Of a stretch of 64,000 nt of DNA, positions 22,387 through 34,639 are shown piece by piece. Positions within the stretch are counted from its first letter, which is position 1. Each line of letters opens with the position of its first letter. The notes under the pieces were generated by a model. That model did no database searches. It saw only the letters and a list, made by a program, of their open reading frames with translations, and had not been told where the DNA came from. This DNA comes from Viridothelium virens (lineage: Eukaryota > Ascomycota > Dothideomycetes > Trypetheliales > Trypetheliaceae): assembly GCA_010094025.1 (NCBI GenBank), contig ML991826.1, positions 147,145 to 211,144 on the forward strand, given 5' to 3'. Position numbers and translations under genes: made by a program.

Positions 22387-25300
22387 GAAAAAAAATGCCC
22401 TTGCTTCACTTATCTCCATCAGAAAGAGCGGGGCTTGAAGATAGGCGAACGATTGATCCTCACCAAATTTTGAAGGACGCTCTCCGGAAACATAGACGAC
22501 TCTGTACCAGCGACTTGTCAATCTTGGAGCGAGAGCAAGCGACCTACATGATGCAGGTATGGCCACTTCCCAGAAGACGATCATACGAAATGATGCAATG
22601 GTCGAAGTTGTGGACAACGGCTAATTCTTTAGGCAATGTGAAGATATTATAGCAGTCAACATCTAGCGGTCGCTCCCTTCTTGCACCCGGAGACCAGTGA
22701 AGTCGGTTGGACCCAAGGCTCGTGGTGCCGTGTTCTATTGAAACCAGGGAAGATAGACATTCGGGCTCAAATTTGATAATTCTCTATCTCAAATATCCAT
22801 CATCGAAACGGCGGATACTTCAAGTTGCTGTTGTTCGATGTGCCACAGGCCAGTCATGTGTGGATACGAAGAAACCATGCTGAATATGATACATCAATCT
22901 ATTAGTCGTGATGACGGAAGTGAGGGCATTTCCCTGATCTTGAGGAAAGGCGCCAGGCTTGATGATTCGCAAATCGGCTTTTCTATCTCAAGCCCTTGAC
23001 GAGAGCTCGGGTACGGAGGTGCGTGAGCAAACATTGGTCATTGGTTGGCATGTAAATTTCTTGCATTTGATCTCTCTACCAATCTTCCTGGCTTGAGCTG
23101 GCTATGATAGTATCCATCCACGGAAGGACTGTATTCGGGTAGTACAGTTTATCTAGAGAAGTGTATTCCCATCAACAAGCCTTAGATGCTTCGCTCCATC
23201 GGAGGAAGGGGTGTACCATCTCTTTCCATCCAAAAAGAAATTTATTGGCCTGAATTGCCATGCTAGCAAGCATCAATCAAAGAAGCGACTCATGAAGACA
23301 GCCTTCGAAGAGCTTGGCAAGCGGGATCCTCGTCTTCTGCAGTATAAATAGCTTGGATGAAAGATTCGTTTCAAATATCTCCAGGCCGAATCCAGACAAG
23401 ACATGTATCGCTATAGATACTTGCCGATGACCTGACATTGTACCTCTTAGTACCTCCGGCGAAGGACCCAATCCACAAATCTTTCAGCAAAGATTTCGTC
23501 GGTGATGTCAAGTTTCGACTCAATGTATTCTGTCGGATTCCGACCTTAGAATACGTCGGCTCCTGACTTTTGCGCATGGGAGTGCCAAATCGTCCTCGAA
23601 ATTCCGGCGCAATAGCGGTTTAAGCTTAGCTGCAAGCATGCGTAAGTAATGTGTAGCAAAGATGCCTTAATCTCTGCCGTGTTAGTCGAAAGTGGCCAGC
23701 GCTACATATCCTTGGTCCCCAACTCGCAGAGCCCACCTCGATCAAGACCTTGAAGTAAGGACGGGGTTGCATTTAGCTGCTGTGTAAGCTCCGAGAATAT
23801 CGCGACATGGTCTTGGGCTGACTAGCGTGGTAAGACAGAGAAGAGTTATCTTCTAAACTCTAATGGCACAGGCCAGAGATGATATATGCCACACGGGCGG
23901 TACCTTTTCTTTCAAGCTTCCTCAAATGCAATGATTTAAAGTCCAGGAAATCACGCAACTTTGCGCTCGTCAAGGAGGAGAACCTGAGGATTCACTAAGA
24001 CCAGTTGCTCAACACAGCGTTTGCATCGTAACTTGACCGAGGCCATGACAGCGACTTGGGACGCCACCGAAAACTGGTTCCGAAATTTGTGGAACAATAC
24101 CGGATATCAAATCATTTGCTGTAAGCGTGTTCGGCGAAATGACTTCACTTTGGTGGCAATTGAGGAACGAACCAAAAGACCAGTCAGACGTATTCCAGAC
24201 ACCAAAACGTGAATGGGTTCGTGGAGTAAGTCACAGTCACGCAAAAGATCGAGGTAGACCTCGAAATTGGTCCAGGATGTCGGCGAATTACTCCCCCTGT
24301 CTCAGATGTTGGGTGATTATCGGCACTAGCAATGATCAATGGCGCATTGGGAGGACAACCGCGAGACAGGTTGTACTTATGCGGCAAGAGAGCCGGAGGA
24401 GGCCGGATGAGCAACGAACAGAGAAGATACAGCATCATTCCGTAATTACGGAGAATTCATGCATCTAGCCACGGGCTGCGGTATCTGCGCCTAGCACGTC
24501 CCTGCGACTGTATCGTCAAATCCGCCCAATCAAATGCTAAGGTAGCTTCGCATGGCCGCGGTGACAACGTGGGGAACTGTGGGGGCTGCAAAGGCTGCAT
24601 ATGCATATTTATTTTTCTGAGCAACAACGAGAGTAGGGAGTAGAGACAGTGTGGTCGAATGAAGAGACATTGCTTTCTTATCAAGAGCTACAGGGGTTGG
24701 GATGACACCTTCAAGGGTTGCTCGTGGGTGCTCAGTGAGGCTTTTTTCAATTCCTCTGATTGGTAGACAGCCCACTGAGGAATCTTGACATAATCCCTTC
24801 AATCAACACATCAAACACGAACGTTATCGACCAACCCCAGGTCAAACTGCCTTTTCTGGGTTCTCCTAGCGGCGCAGTCCTATCATGAGGCTTCGATCGG
24901 GCTCAGGCCCTAGCAATCCCACCACCGTGCTGGACGAGTCTGGAAGGCAACGGCTATCATGCCACAGGCATGCCCTGTGTTGCCATGACGCCCCAATCCG
25001 TCCCCATGCATCTCCGCTGCCCCCTGGGATCTGATCCACATCCCGTCTGTACGGTTGTAGGTGCCTCAAGGCTCTGCTGCTGTGGTACGGACAGCGGCGG
25101 GCGGCGGCGTTCAGAGCATGCGCGGTAGAGCACATAGCCGTAGCCATGTCTTGGCGTCGCGCACTTTGATAGTCGTCGAGTCTAGGGAATGGGATTGGAA
25201 TGAGTGTTGGTTCTCGTTATCGCTTAGACGAAAATTGCGACTGTTTCATAGTCACCGTGTTTCCCCAAATTCTTTTCTGTGCTTTTTGCTCTTGAGTTTA

Positions 25301-25697
25301 GCTTTGCACACTTCCTTCGTAGAAATCCTATATCTGTTTTTGGATCTTTGGACGCTCTACGTGTCTGATCTCAAGTACTTTGATCTTGAGAATCCAAAGG
25401 TGGAGACGATTTGGGAGAGAAAGAAGATCACTAGGCCTGGGCGTCGTCGAAATCCACGTTCTACATATCAGACACGAAAGCAGCCTTCTAGCTCACCTTC
25501 GAGATTTCAAGTCAAAAGAGGCTGCAAACGCTAAAATTGACAAAGAACTACGGCTGAGATTTTCAACGTGGAGTCCTTTGTCCCCTCGTCTCTACCGGCC
25601 TACATTCCTTCATTCTACTCATAGCATTTCTTCTTTCGCTTATCACAAACCCTGAGTAGAAACGACTGTCAATCCCCGAAGTCAATTGAGATTCGCA
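22387..25697. other. Long gene-poor region
   Basis: This 3.3-kb stretch has no open frame with a recognisable domain on either strand. The longest frames (24127-24468 plus, 25061-25534 plus, 24866-25147 minus) look random. Base composition is ordinary, so this is not a RIP-mutated repeat. It may hold old degraded sequence or a non-coding transcript that I cannot see. The last few hundred bases are the 5' side of the ammonium permease gene. Confidence 0.5.
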
Positions 25698-27546
25698 ATG
25701 GGCTCCATCTCGGATGGGTTACCTTACGTACCACTGGAGCCCTATAATGGTACTTCTCCTACTGGCGGTGACTCCGAAAATTATGACCTTAATGTCTTCT
25801 ATGAAGTAAGCAGACTTCCACTATTGTAAGCTTGAGCTTAATTCAAGACTGAATCTTCTTCCAGTCCGGCGATATAGCATGGATGATCACATCTACTGCC
25901 CTTGTATTACTCATGATTCCTGGCGTTGGGTGAGGCTCCTCACTCTCACTGACCTACAAGAGCCCAAAGACTAATAGCATCAATGAAGCTTCTTTTACTC
26001 CGGTCTTGCACGTCGCAAATCTGCACTCTCTCTGATCTGGCTTTCCATTATGGCCACAGCCGTCACGAGTTTTCAATGGTTCTTCTGGGGCTACTCTCTT
26101 GCCTTTAGCCACCAGGCTGGAAACTATATCGGTGCTCTCGATAATTTCGGACTCATGAATGTGTTGGGCCAGCCGTCTGTCGGAAGCCCTAAGATCCCTG
26201 ATCTTCTTTTCGCTGTTTACCAAGGCATGTTCGCTGCGATCACCGTGGCACTCGCCGTTGGCGCAGCCGCCGAAAGGGGCCGTATGCTTCCATGTGTGGT
26301 TTTCATGTTCGTATGGAGCACTTTGATCTACGACCCCATCGCATGCTGGACTTGGAATCCAAGTGGATGGGTCAATCAACTCCACGGACTGGACTTTGCC
26401 GGTGGCACGCCGGTCCATATTTCTTCCGGATCTGCTGCCTTGGCATACTCTTTCATGCTTGGAAAGAGGACTGGGCACGGAACCCAGCAGTTAAATTATA
26501 GACCCCATAACGTCACGCACATTGTCATCGGAACCGTATTTCTTTGGGTTGGCTGGTTCGGGTTCAATGCCGGGAGTGCGCTTGGTGCGAACCTCAGAGC
26601 GGTCATGGCAGCCGTAGTCACCAACTTGGCTGCATGCGTCGGAGGTATCGTTTGGTGTCTTGTGGATTTTCGTCTGGAGCATAAATGGAGCACGGTCGGC
26701 TTTTGTTCAGGAATCGTCGCTGGATTGGTCGCAATTACCCCCGGAAGTGGATATGTTCCCGCCTGGAGCGCCGTCATCTACGGAACCGTGGCCGGGCTGA
26801 GCTGCAATTATGCAACGAAGCTTAAGTACCTTCTGAACTGTGATGATGCCTTGGACATTTTTGCCGTGCATGCTGTTGGAGGTCTGGTCGGTAACTTGTG
26901 CACTGGCTTGTTTGCCACGTAAGTTCAACCCTACAAGGGCTTTTCGGGGCCATGAGGGTGAGATACATACTAAAATTGTTCTCACAGGGACCACATCGCT
27001 CATCTTGATGGGACGACACACATTCTTGGTGGATTCCTAGATCATCACTGGGTCCAACCAGCCATTCAGCTCCTTGATTCTGCCACTGGTTTCGCGTATT
27101 CATTCGGCGGCTCGACCATCATTCTATTTTGTATCGATATGATCGGGAAGGTATGGACACCATTGAAGCTACGCGTAAGCGAATCAGACGAACTACTCGG
27201 TATCGACGACTGCGAGATTGGTGAATTTGCCGTGAGGCTCCCTATTTGAGCTATGCCACAATTTTCTTATGCTGATCATTTGCTGTAGTATGATTATGTA
27301 GAACTTACCCGCGAGGTCCAACCGCCTGATCTTTTTGCCGACGACACTGTCCATGTCAAAGAAGGCATCTCCAATAATGCCATTGAGCCCGAGTTTCTCA
27401 AACAGTCGACCAATCCGCGAAGCCCTTTCAACCAGAATCCGCCTGGTCATTTTGCCGGGCCTGGCCGTATACAAGATGGCGGATATGAGCAAGTCGGTAG
27501 TGCGTTCACTCCAGGTGGTGTACATGGCAACCCAACTGGGTACTGA
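25698..27546 (+). CDS. Ammonium permease (Amt/Mep family)
   Basis: There are five exons (25698-25805, 25865-25929, 25989-26918, 26988-27231, 27289-27546), giving 534 residues. Every junction keeps the Amt frame, including FFYSGLARRKSALSLIW at the third exon. The pore residues are present: Asp193 in LDFAGGTPVHI, the twin histidines His201 (PVHI) and His352 (FAVHAVGG), and the FWGYS, DPIACWTWNPSGW and WVGWFGFNAGS motifs. About eleven membrane helices are expected. The C-terminal tail holds the conserved ELLGIDDCEIGEFAYDY segment, which in this family allosterically couples the subunits of the trimer. The protein imports ammonium across the plasma membrane. In fungi such genes are usually under nitrogen catabolite control; I did not identify a specific promoter site. 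Confidence 0.95.
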
Positions 27547-28383
27547 ACAAGGGGCGCGTGCTTATTTCCTAGGATAGAAAGGAAGGGTCTAGAGCTTGGT
27601 ACTTGTGTGTAAAGGGATCATTGTGCTTGGATAGGTACTAGAGGCCTAGAGGATTAGGCTCACCCAAATGGGAATCGTTGTACTGTATACTAGTAGATCA
27701 ATATCTGTCAAAACGTTCCTGAGTATCAAGCTCGACTGCCTTTGTCGGCATTGCCCCCAATGTTAATGGAGGTGCGGAATACTGGCTAATCTCTCTGCGA
27801 CTGAGCAGCTGCAGGGGTGACATCCGTTCTTTTCTGTGTGTGTTCCGATTTCCGCACTGGAAGCTAGGACCTTGTTATGATGGATGGCATACGTACTCAA
27901 ATGATAGAGAAAAACATGTCTCGAAGATACAAGCATTTTGGTGGTATGTACCAGGCTCGGCCAGAAAGTAAAAAATGAAAAATGGCGCTAAGTGTCAAAG
28001 GTAAATATATTTGCTAGTACCTGTTCTACCCATGGGATGGCGTTACATTGATCGAGCTAGTTCTTATAATTTCAATATTCATTGCCTTTCGATATATATT
28101 GCATTTGGAGGTGGCAACTCATTGCTCGCAAATGTGGGGGGGAAAGTTATCATAGATGAGAGCTTGCTTGACCGTAGAGATGGGAGGAGAGGGAGAGTGT
28201 GGAGAGGTGGAAGAGAAGCGGGTCGACGTCATTCGATGCCCAAAACAACGCGACTCGCATAGGTAAGGTAAGATAGGTTCAGCTTCAACTACAACTCCGC
28301 TGGTTCACCAATCAACCACTTACTTCGAGCTTCAGCCATTCGGTAGGCAACAAAAGCCCTATCACTTCCATCGACTTGGCGAC
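27547..28383. other. Intergenic region
   Basis: This is 3' sequence of the permease and 5' sequence of the CUS2-like gene. The 83-codon frame at 28011-28262 has no motif and is probably chance. Nothing else is seen. Confidence 0.5.
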
Positions 28384-29906
28384 ATGGCAGCCTCCCCAGG
28401 CTCGCCTCGAGGCATTCCGCCTCCAGCGGATGGCCTGTCTGCTGCGCGCGTTGCCTTCCCGCGCACCATGGAAGAATTCGAAAACGACTCGCGCGTCTCC
28501 TTCAGCAAGCTAGATAACAAATACATACTCGAGGAGGATGATGGTAGCGAGTGGGAATGGCAGGCTGGTGTGGGATCCAATGCTGCCATGGGCGAGGGAA
28601 GATGGGTCCCCTTGGTGAGTACACAATTCTACAAACGCTGTCGCCATCAGCGCCAGGCTTGCTTTAGCATTGCTTGCCTTGGATCCGCTCAGTTCATACT
28701 CTGACAGTCTTGTAATAGGTCGATGCAGACCTTCTAGAGCGGCAACAACAGGCTTACGCAGCTCCAGAAGTCAGCGAGAAAGCTGACACTGCCAATGACA
28801 AAAAGCGCAAGCACTCCAGTGGAGATGGAGCTGTAAGTTGCGTGCTTGCTCTCCTCCTATATTGCCTGATACACCGTGCTTTTTCCTCCCTAGCCAGTCA
28901 TAATGACTCAAGAATCTTCAAATTCCTAGACCAGCCAAGCCAAACAGCATAAGGCCGCTTCCACCACCCGCCAACGCAAGAACACTGCCATCTATATCTC
29001 AAAGCTCCCCCTCGATACCGATGAGGAAGAAGTGCGAAGCACTTTCTCCCGCTTTGGAATCATCGCCGACGAGATCGATAGCGGCAAACCGCGCATTAAG
29101 CTTTACACTGATGATAACGGAAAATTCAAAGGCGATGCGCTGGTAGTTTACTTCAAACCCGAAAGCATCCAAATTGCTATCGACATGATGGATCGTGCTC
29201 AGTTCCGACCGGGCGTGAATGGTACAGAAGTCGGCGTTAAGGAAGCCGATTTCAGCTACAAGAGGGTGAAGACAACTGACGCAGAGGACAAGCTGGATGC
29301 GAACAACGCAGGGAAAGATCCAAAGAACAAGGCACATACCAATAAGGACATTCAGAAGATCAAGAAGAGGACGCAAGCGATGAACAATAAGCTAGCAGAC
29401 TGGGATGATGATGATCCGCAAGTCATGCCTGAGACGAGTTCGCGCTTCGATAAGGTAGTTGTGATGAAGCACATGTTCACATTGGATGAGCTCGCAGAGG
29501 ATTCGAGCGCGGTCTTAGATATTAAAGAGGATGTCCGTGAGGAGTGTGCCAAGTTAGGAGATGTCACAAATGTGGTACTTTACGATCGGGAACCAGATGG
29601 TGTCATCACCGTGAGGTTTGGCAACGCTGAGGCGGCTAAGGCCTGCGTGAGGGTAAGTCGGGTTATCCCTCTAGACTTTCCAACCCGATATAGGAGATTG
29701 CCCTGCTAACGGAAACCCAGAAAATGGATGGGCGGTATTTCTCAATGCAGACGGTTGAGGCATATATTGCCACTGGTCCGGAGAAGTTCAAAAAGAGCGC
29801 CAAGAAGGCTGGACCAAATGATGAGGATGAGGATACCCGGCTGGATGAATTTGGGGATTGGTTGGAAGAAGGTCATGATACCAAACTGGGCGACGAGATC
29901 AGGTGA
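28384..29906 (+). CDS. CUS2: CUS2/Tat-SF1-type splicing factor with RRM and UHM domains
   Basis: There are four exons (28384-28614, 28719-28832, 28930-29652, 29721-29906), giving 417 residues. The N-terminus holds WEWQAGVGSNAAMGEGRWVPL, a Tat-SF1-like acidic/aromatic stretch. The first RRM spans about residues 133-218 (TAIYISKLPLDTDEEEV; GDALVVYF). A second, UHM-type RRM spans about 290-385 (VVVMKHMFTLDEL; GVITVRFGNAEAAKACV), with the Arg-X-Phe of the UHM in GRYF (360-363). The tail is acidic (DEFGDWLEEGHDT). Yeast Cus2 assists U2 snRNP folding and binds Hsh155/SF3B1. The second intron is odd: its strongest-looking acceptor (28893) leads to a stop, and the frame continues only if the TAG at 28927-28929 serves as acceptor. 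Confidence 0.88.
28891..28929 (+). promoter_or_regulatory. Competing 3' splice sites with an in-frame stop in CUS2 intron 2
   Basis: The first acceptor (TAG at 28891-28893) follows a long pyrimidine run, TGCTTTTTCCTCCCTAG. From it the frame reads eleven codons and then TAG at 28927-28929. The same TAG is the acceptor that must be used to keep the RRM frame. Upstream use gives a truncated protein of about 126 residues; downstream use gives the full protein. This is read directly from the sequence; whether both are used is unknown. Confidence 0.55.
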
Positions 29907-30165
29907 AAAATGGGTTGATGAAATGGTGACGAGGAAACCCCAAATCTGAGAATTGACTGTACGAGTGACCGAACCGATGTCACAGCAGATTAAGAACTCT
30001 CAGTGCCTTGAAATCCAGGCTGCATTAACATTGCCTTGCGACATTCGCTGTAGGTCATGGTGAGATTGAGCCACTTCCAGTCGAGCTCTTCGAGTCTAGA
30101 TTATTGTCGTCGCTGGGAAAATGAGGAATGGAATCCCTGACCCTTCCCATGCCTCCACGGCCCTC

Positions 30166-30582
30166 CTACGGAGTGATGGGCTTGACAAAAACTGCCTTTA
30201 CGTCCTTCATCCACCCACTATTGACAAATTTCTGGATGATGTCCTGATCATTATGCTGCTGAAAAGCTTGTTTCGATTTGTACCGCTCGAAGAAGTGAAA
30301 TATACTCGGATCATCAGTGTCGCGTGACAGACAGTAATATACGACGCCTTCCTCGGCCTGGGCTAGTCTAGTCGTTTCTTTGTAGACTGCTTCAACCTTG
30401 TCGGCGTGTTCGGGGACGGCGAAAACCTGAGAGCTACGTCAAAATGGTGGGTATTTGAGAAGCGCCGCGACAGTGAGGCAGTTATTGAGAAAGGGCATGG
30501 AGAGCTTTACAGTGCCATATACACAAAATTCGCCCTCAGGGATATTGTATGAGTCGTTGTCCTTCTCGTCCTTGTCGGTCAT
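30166..30582 (-). CDS. Small ABM-type (antibiotic biosynthesis monooxygenase-like) protein
   Basis: This gene is split into two short exons, 30582-30511 and 30426-30166, giving 110 residues. Exon 1 reads MTDKDEKDNDSYNIPEGEF and ends CVYGT; the intron runs GTAAAG to CTCTCAG; exon 2 continues in phase 0 with VFAVPEHADKVEAVYKETT. The order of VYGT, a helix, VVYYCLSRD, FHFFERYKSKQAFQQH and a C-terminal VKAVFVKPI strand is the ABM ferredoxin-like fold, usually a dimeric alpha/beta barrel. Members include quinone-forming monooxygenases and stress proteins; no catalytic residue can be assigned. It is 0.47 kb downstream of the aldehyde dehydrogenase on the same strand. Each exon is short, so simple open-frame scans would miss it. 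Confidence 0.78.
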
Positions 30583-31054
30583 TTCTGTGTTCTAATAGTC
30601 CGAAGTCAATACATGAGATGAGTACAGAATGGTACAAATTGTGGCGCACCAACGAGGCGTTCTTGTCTGATACTCAGCCGAGACACGCCTTGGCACACGA
30701 TAAGGCTACCTATCTTCACGGCTTGACTTAATTTTGCCGAAACAGCCTCAAAACTGTCAGTGACGACTACGCACAACTCGACGGTGAAAAAGGAATGTCT
30801 GATCTGGCGAGACTGACGTCGGTAGTCCTCGTGGAAGATGCACACGCACACTTGCAAAGAGACTAATTTAGACCGGTCCCAATTGTTGACAATGGATCTC
30901 TAGTTTGCTGTCAAGATATCTAGTCATTCAAGGCTTTTCAATACTATCTTGTCCTCCAGTGTACTAATAGCTACAGAGTTGACTCTGGTCCGTGGATTAT
31001 ACTCAGGTCAATCACTAGAACACTGATAAAGGTTCTCTCAGATTTGTTGACCTA
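30583..31054. other. Intergenic region
   Basis: This is upstream of the ABM-like gene and downstream of the aldehyde dehydrogenase. The frame at 30606-30857 (minus) shows no motif. No gene is seen. Confidence 0.5.
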
Positions 31055-32635
31055 CTATTGCAGGTGCGCCGCCACAGCTACTGGTTTTACCTCTTCGCTT
31101 ACCTTGATCATGACAGACTTGGTCTCCAAGAAGTTCTCAAGACTATAACCGGCGAAGCCTTCTCGGCCCTGACCACTTCCCTTCCATCCTCCAAATGGCA
31201 TGTCGGAACCGCGAGCTGGACTGGTGCAGTTGACCCCGATAGAGCCTGCCTCCAAAGCCTTTGAGACTCTCATAGCCCGACTGAGATCTTCCGTGTATAC
31301 GCTCGCGTATAGTCCATATTCAGTATCGTTGGCTTTTTCGATCGCCTCTTGCTCAGTCTTAAAGGTATTGATGTGTACTACAGGACCGAAGATCTCTTCT
31401 TTCATCGTCTTCGCATCCTCGGGTGTATTCGTAAACACGGTGGGCTCAATGAAGAAACCGTTACCTCCTTCCATTTTGACAACGTTCCCACCAAATTCAA
31501 GTTTCCCTTTTCCAGCCTTGCCGGCCTCGAGATAGTCCTTCACCCTATTGTACTGAATGTTGTCGGCCTGTGGGCCCTGATCCGTTGTCGGGTCCAAAGG
31601 ATCCCCTCTCTTCTTTTCCTGGAACGCCTTCGCAAAAGCGGCTTGAAATTCCTCCGCCACACTCTCGTGCACGTAAATCCTACTATTAGCAATACATACC
31701 TGGCCCGAGATAAGACTCATACTGAACTGCGTCTCCACTGCCGCCTTCGCCAAGTCCGCATCCGGAAATATCAGTGATGGACTCTTTCCCCCAAGCTCCA
31801 ACACCACCCTCTTGAGATTCGACTTCGCTCCCAGCTCCTGCACCCGTCGCCCCGTCGCCGTACTCCCGGTAAAAGTCATACACCTCACATCCATATGCGA
31901 CGCCAGCGCCTCCCCTCCCGGCCTCCCATGCCCACTCACCACATTGACCACTCCCGGCGGGAACCCCGCCTCCTTAATCAACATCGCAAGCCACAGATTC
32001 GACAGCGGCGCCTTCTCACTACTCTTCAGCACCACCGTACACCCCGCCGCCAACGCCGGCGCCACCTTCATCCCAAACATGATAACGGGCGCATTCCAGG
32101 GGATGATGGCAGCGACGACGCCAATCGGCTGCTTCAGCACGAGGTTGAGCATGCCCGGGGTGTGCAGCGAGGAGCTGCCCTGGGCGAGCCAGCCCTCGGC
32201 GGCGAACTGGCTGAACTCGGAGGCGCAGCTCGCGGCGTCGAAGTAGGAGGAGACGGGGCGTCCCATGCAGCTGGCGTCGAGGTGGGAGAGGGGCTCGTGG
32301 GCGGCTTGGATGAGGCCTGCGAGCCGCGAGAGGTGCGCGCCTCGAGCGGCTGGGGAGAGGGCGGACCACGCCGGAAAAGCGGCTTTGGCGGCGGAGACGG
32401 CGGTGTTGATGTCCGTGGTTGTTGCTTCGGATACTAGGTGAAGGAGTGGATGAGCATTAAGTGCGGGGTGAAGGGGTGAAGATGGAGATGAGTAAGGGAA
32501 AGACATACCGTGAGCGACGGTTTCGTGGTTGTATGGGGACTTGACTTCGAAAGTTCCGCCGTCTGATGAAGGGACAAACTCGCCATTGATGAAATGGCGG
32601 GTTTCGCACTTCTTTACTGCGTCTGGCATGCCCAT
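31055..32635 (-). CDS. NAD(P)-dependent aldehyde dehydrogenase
   Basis: The frame is open for 526 codons, but 32508-32434 is best read as an intron (GTATGT to CACCTAG) of 75 bases. Without it the protein has 501 residues and the homologous join SPYNHETVAH/VSEATTTDINTAV is restored. Family features follow in order: IIPWNAPVIMFGMKVAPALA, the cofactor loop FTGSTATGRRV, the general-base Glu in VLELGGKSPS, the catalytic Cys289 in SGQVCIANSR, and EEIFGPVVHINTF. The C-terminus reads PFGGWKGSGQGREGF. It oxidises an aldehyde to its acid in the cytosol; the substrate is not evident. The start MGMPDAV is the first ATG. The intron is a multiple of three with no stop, so retention would add 25 residues without breaking the frame. 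Confidence 0.93.
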   Translation of the reverse strand: MGMPDAVKKCETRHFINGEFVPSSDGGTFEVKSPYNHETVAHGMSFPYSSPSSPLHPALNAHPLLHLVSEATTTDINTAVSAAKAAFPAWSALSPAARGAHLSRLAGLIQAAHEPLSHLDASCMGRPVSSYFDAASCASEFSQFAAEGWLAQGSSSLHTPGMLNLVLKQPIGVVAAIIPWNAPVIMFGMKVAPALAAGCTVVLKSSEKAPLSNLWLAMLIKEAGFPPGVVNVVSGHGRPGGEALASHMDVRCMTFTGSTATGRRVQELGAKSNLKRVVLELGGKSPSLIFPDADLAKAAVETQFSMSLISGQVCIANSRIYVHESVAEEFQAAFAKAFQEKKRGDPLDPTTDQGPQADNIQYNRVKDYLEAGKAGKGKLEFGGNVVKMEGGNGFFIEPTVFTNTPEDAKTMKEEIFGPVVHINTFKTEQEAIEKANDTEYGLYASVYTEDLSRAMRVSKALEAGSIGVNCTSPARGSDMPFGGWKGSGQGREGFAGYSLENFLETKSVMIKVSEEVKPVAVAAHLQ

Positions 32636-34639
32636 TGTGAAGAGATTGGTGTCAAGATCAGAACGGAATGGAGTAATAACTGGACCACTGCTGTAGTGAA
32701 GAGGAGAAGAACGAGAACTGACAAAGGAAAAAGGTATACTCTGAGCATTGTCATCTACCGGATTACGATCTACTAGGGATCAACGGCGAAGCTCTTCGGG
32801 TTAGCAGCTACGCGATTTCCCCTCTCAACACGCAGTGTTCCGAGACTTACACTGGGACTAGATTTGAAGCTGAGGGGCCACGGAGGGGTGCAGATTTTTG
32901 GGTCCATTACTGCGATATAGATCCTATCAGCTTTTAGCATGCACGCTAAGCTTTTCGGGATGGTTCTAGGCCTCGCAGGAAAAAGGGATATCCAAATGGA
33001 AGAGAAAGCCTAGAGATTGTAATCGAGGAAGGCATTGACGATAGGCTGGAAGAAGCATAGCGAGAACAGTGAAAGCATGTTCACAGACGACCTATCGTTC
33101 GCACAGATTGCCAGATCTGGCGAACTAGACAAATCATTAATAAGAGCCACGAAGAGGTGGAAGGAAGCGGGAACAGGGTTGACAGAGAAAACGGCATGCA
33201 CAAGTTAACCCATCTATCACTATATAATGAATCCTTTTCTCTTTTCTAGGAAAAAGGGGAAAAATTAGCTTCCAACTTGAACTCTCATGTCATGGAGCTA
33301 GGTCACGTGAACCCATGTCGAGATGAGCGGGATAGGCATGAAACCGGGAGGGACTTCCTAAATGAGAGGTCACGTGATGTATTACATGAGATGGTTTTGT
33401 GCACGGATACCTATGCACATGCACCTACCTAGATTAGGTAAGCTCGTTGCATGTGTGTAGCTGTGGACATCTGTTCACATCCACCGCGTGTTACGGAGTA
33501 CTTTCGTCTTAACTAGCTGCATCTCTGGCATATGCTGTTAATGAATTGTATTCTTAGAGGAGGTAAATTAGGTACCAACCCAGTGCAGCCGCTCTTACTC
33601 GCTGAGGCCCCCCTCGGTGCCTCATTGCAGTGTGCCGTTTTTTACCCGCGTGGTCAGGGCCGGGGCGCTTAGGGCCGCGAATCCTCATCGTTGAAGCCCT
33701 TAGATCGCTTTAATCTGTGCCCTGCATGCCAAGATTCTCCCGCGCAGCGTCGCTGGTGGTGGTCAGAACGGTTGCGATGAGAATTGCATGGGGCGAAGAC
33801 GAGAAGGAGTGATTATGTACACTTCGGGGGCCAAAATGTTGCGCTAAAAGCAATATACATAACCTCGCCTGGGTCCGAGCAAGCCGGATCGGTCGAGGTT
33901 TTGTATCTTTAACACATCCTCCAACAGCTTTCCAGCCGTTCTCTTTGGCGCTGATCTTTTCTCTTCTCAGATTTGCAGAGGTTTTGGGTGCATGCCATGC
34001 TCCGTCCATACTTGAGACGAGAATTACGTGATGGCACGGTTGAGGGGCGTTGTTTGCATGACTTGACGCGGGTAAACTCCTCACACCAGACTTGGATCAA
34101 CCCGCACTCTTCCAAATGGAAAGCAAATGTCCAGCCTTGTTCCGCTTTTGTGTGGCCACATGGCGTTGCTTGCAAAGGCTGACGGAATCCGATGCTGGAA
34201 GTCATCTTACTTCTCGCATAGGATTACTGGTGCTCGTACTGGTGGTGGTTCAGCTGACTCCGCCACCCACCTATCCTCGCTTGAAAGTTGCTAATCACCA
34301 AACTTACTTGCTCTCTGCCCTTTGGTCCAAGCTCGTCGTTGTGGCATCGAGACTTTGCAATGCCTCATGTCTCATGTCTTCAGCCTGGTGCCACAAATGG
34401 GAATCGTCGCCCAGTCCAGAAAATGGCGCCCGTCAGCCCTGCCGTAGCATGAATCACACATCCACTGGCCCGTGGTTGTCAGCGTTCTCTTAACGTTTCC
34501 GAATAGGTTCTGGCTCTATCTTGTTGGGAACTTTGCTTCTGCCAGAGCTGTGCGTAAAGTATGCAATATAAATCCATCTTGGCGCTCTACATAGAGCTCT
34601 TGTTGGCCGCGGCTACATCTCTCTCAAGAGTCTTCAACC
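32636..34639. other. Intergenic region
   Basis: This 2-kb region lies between two divergent genes. CACGTG palindromes occur at about 33304 and 33371, possible bHLH or bZIP sites but common by chance. Open frames such as 34092-34493 (plus) and 33710-34084 (minus) have no motif. No gene is seen. Confidence 0.5.

Noticed and set aside
31812-32437. Plus-strand frames of 144 and 180 codons opposite the aldehyde dehydrogenase
   Set aside because: They overlap a clearly conserved enzyme on the other strand and show only Arg/His-rich shadow translations.
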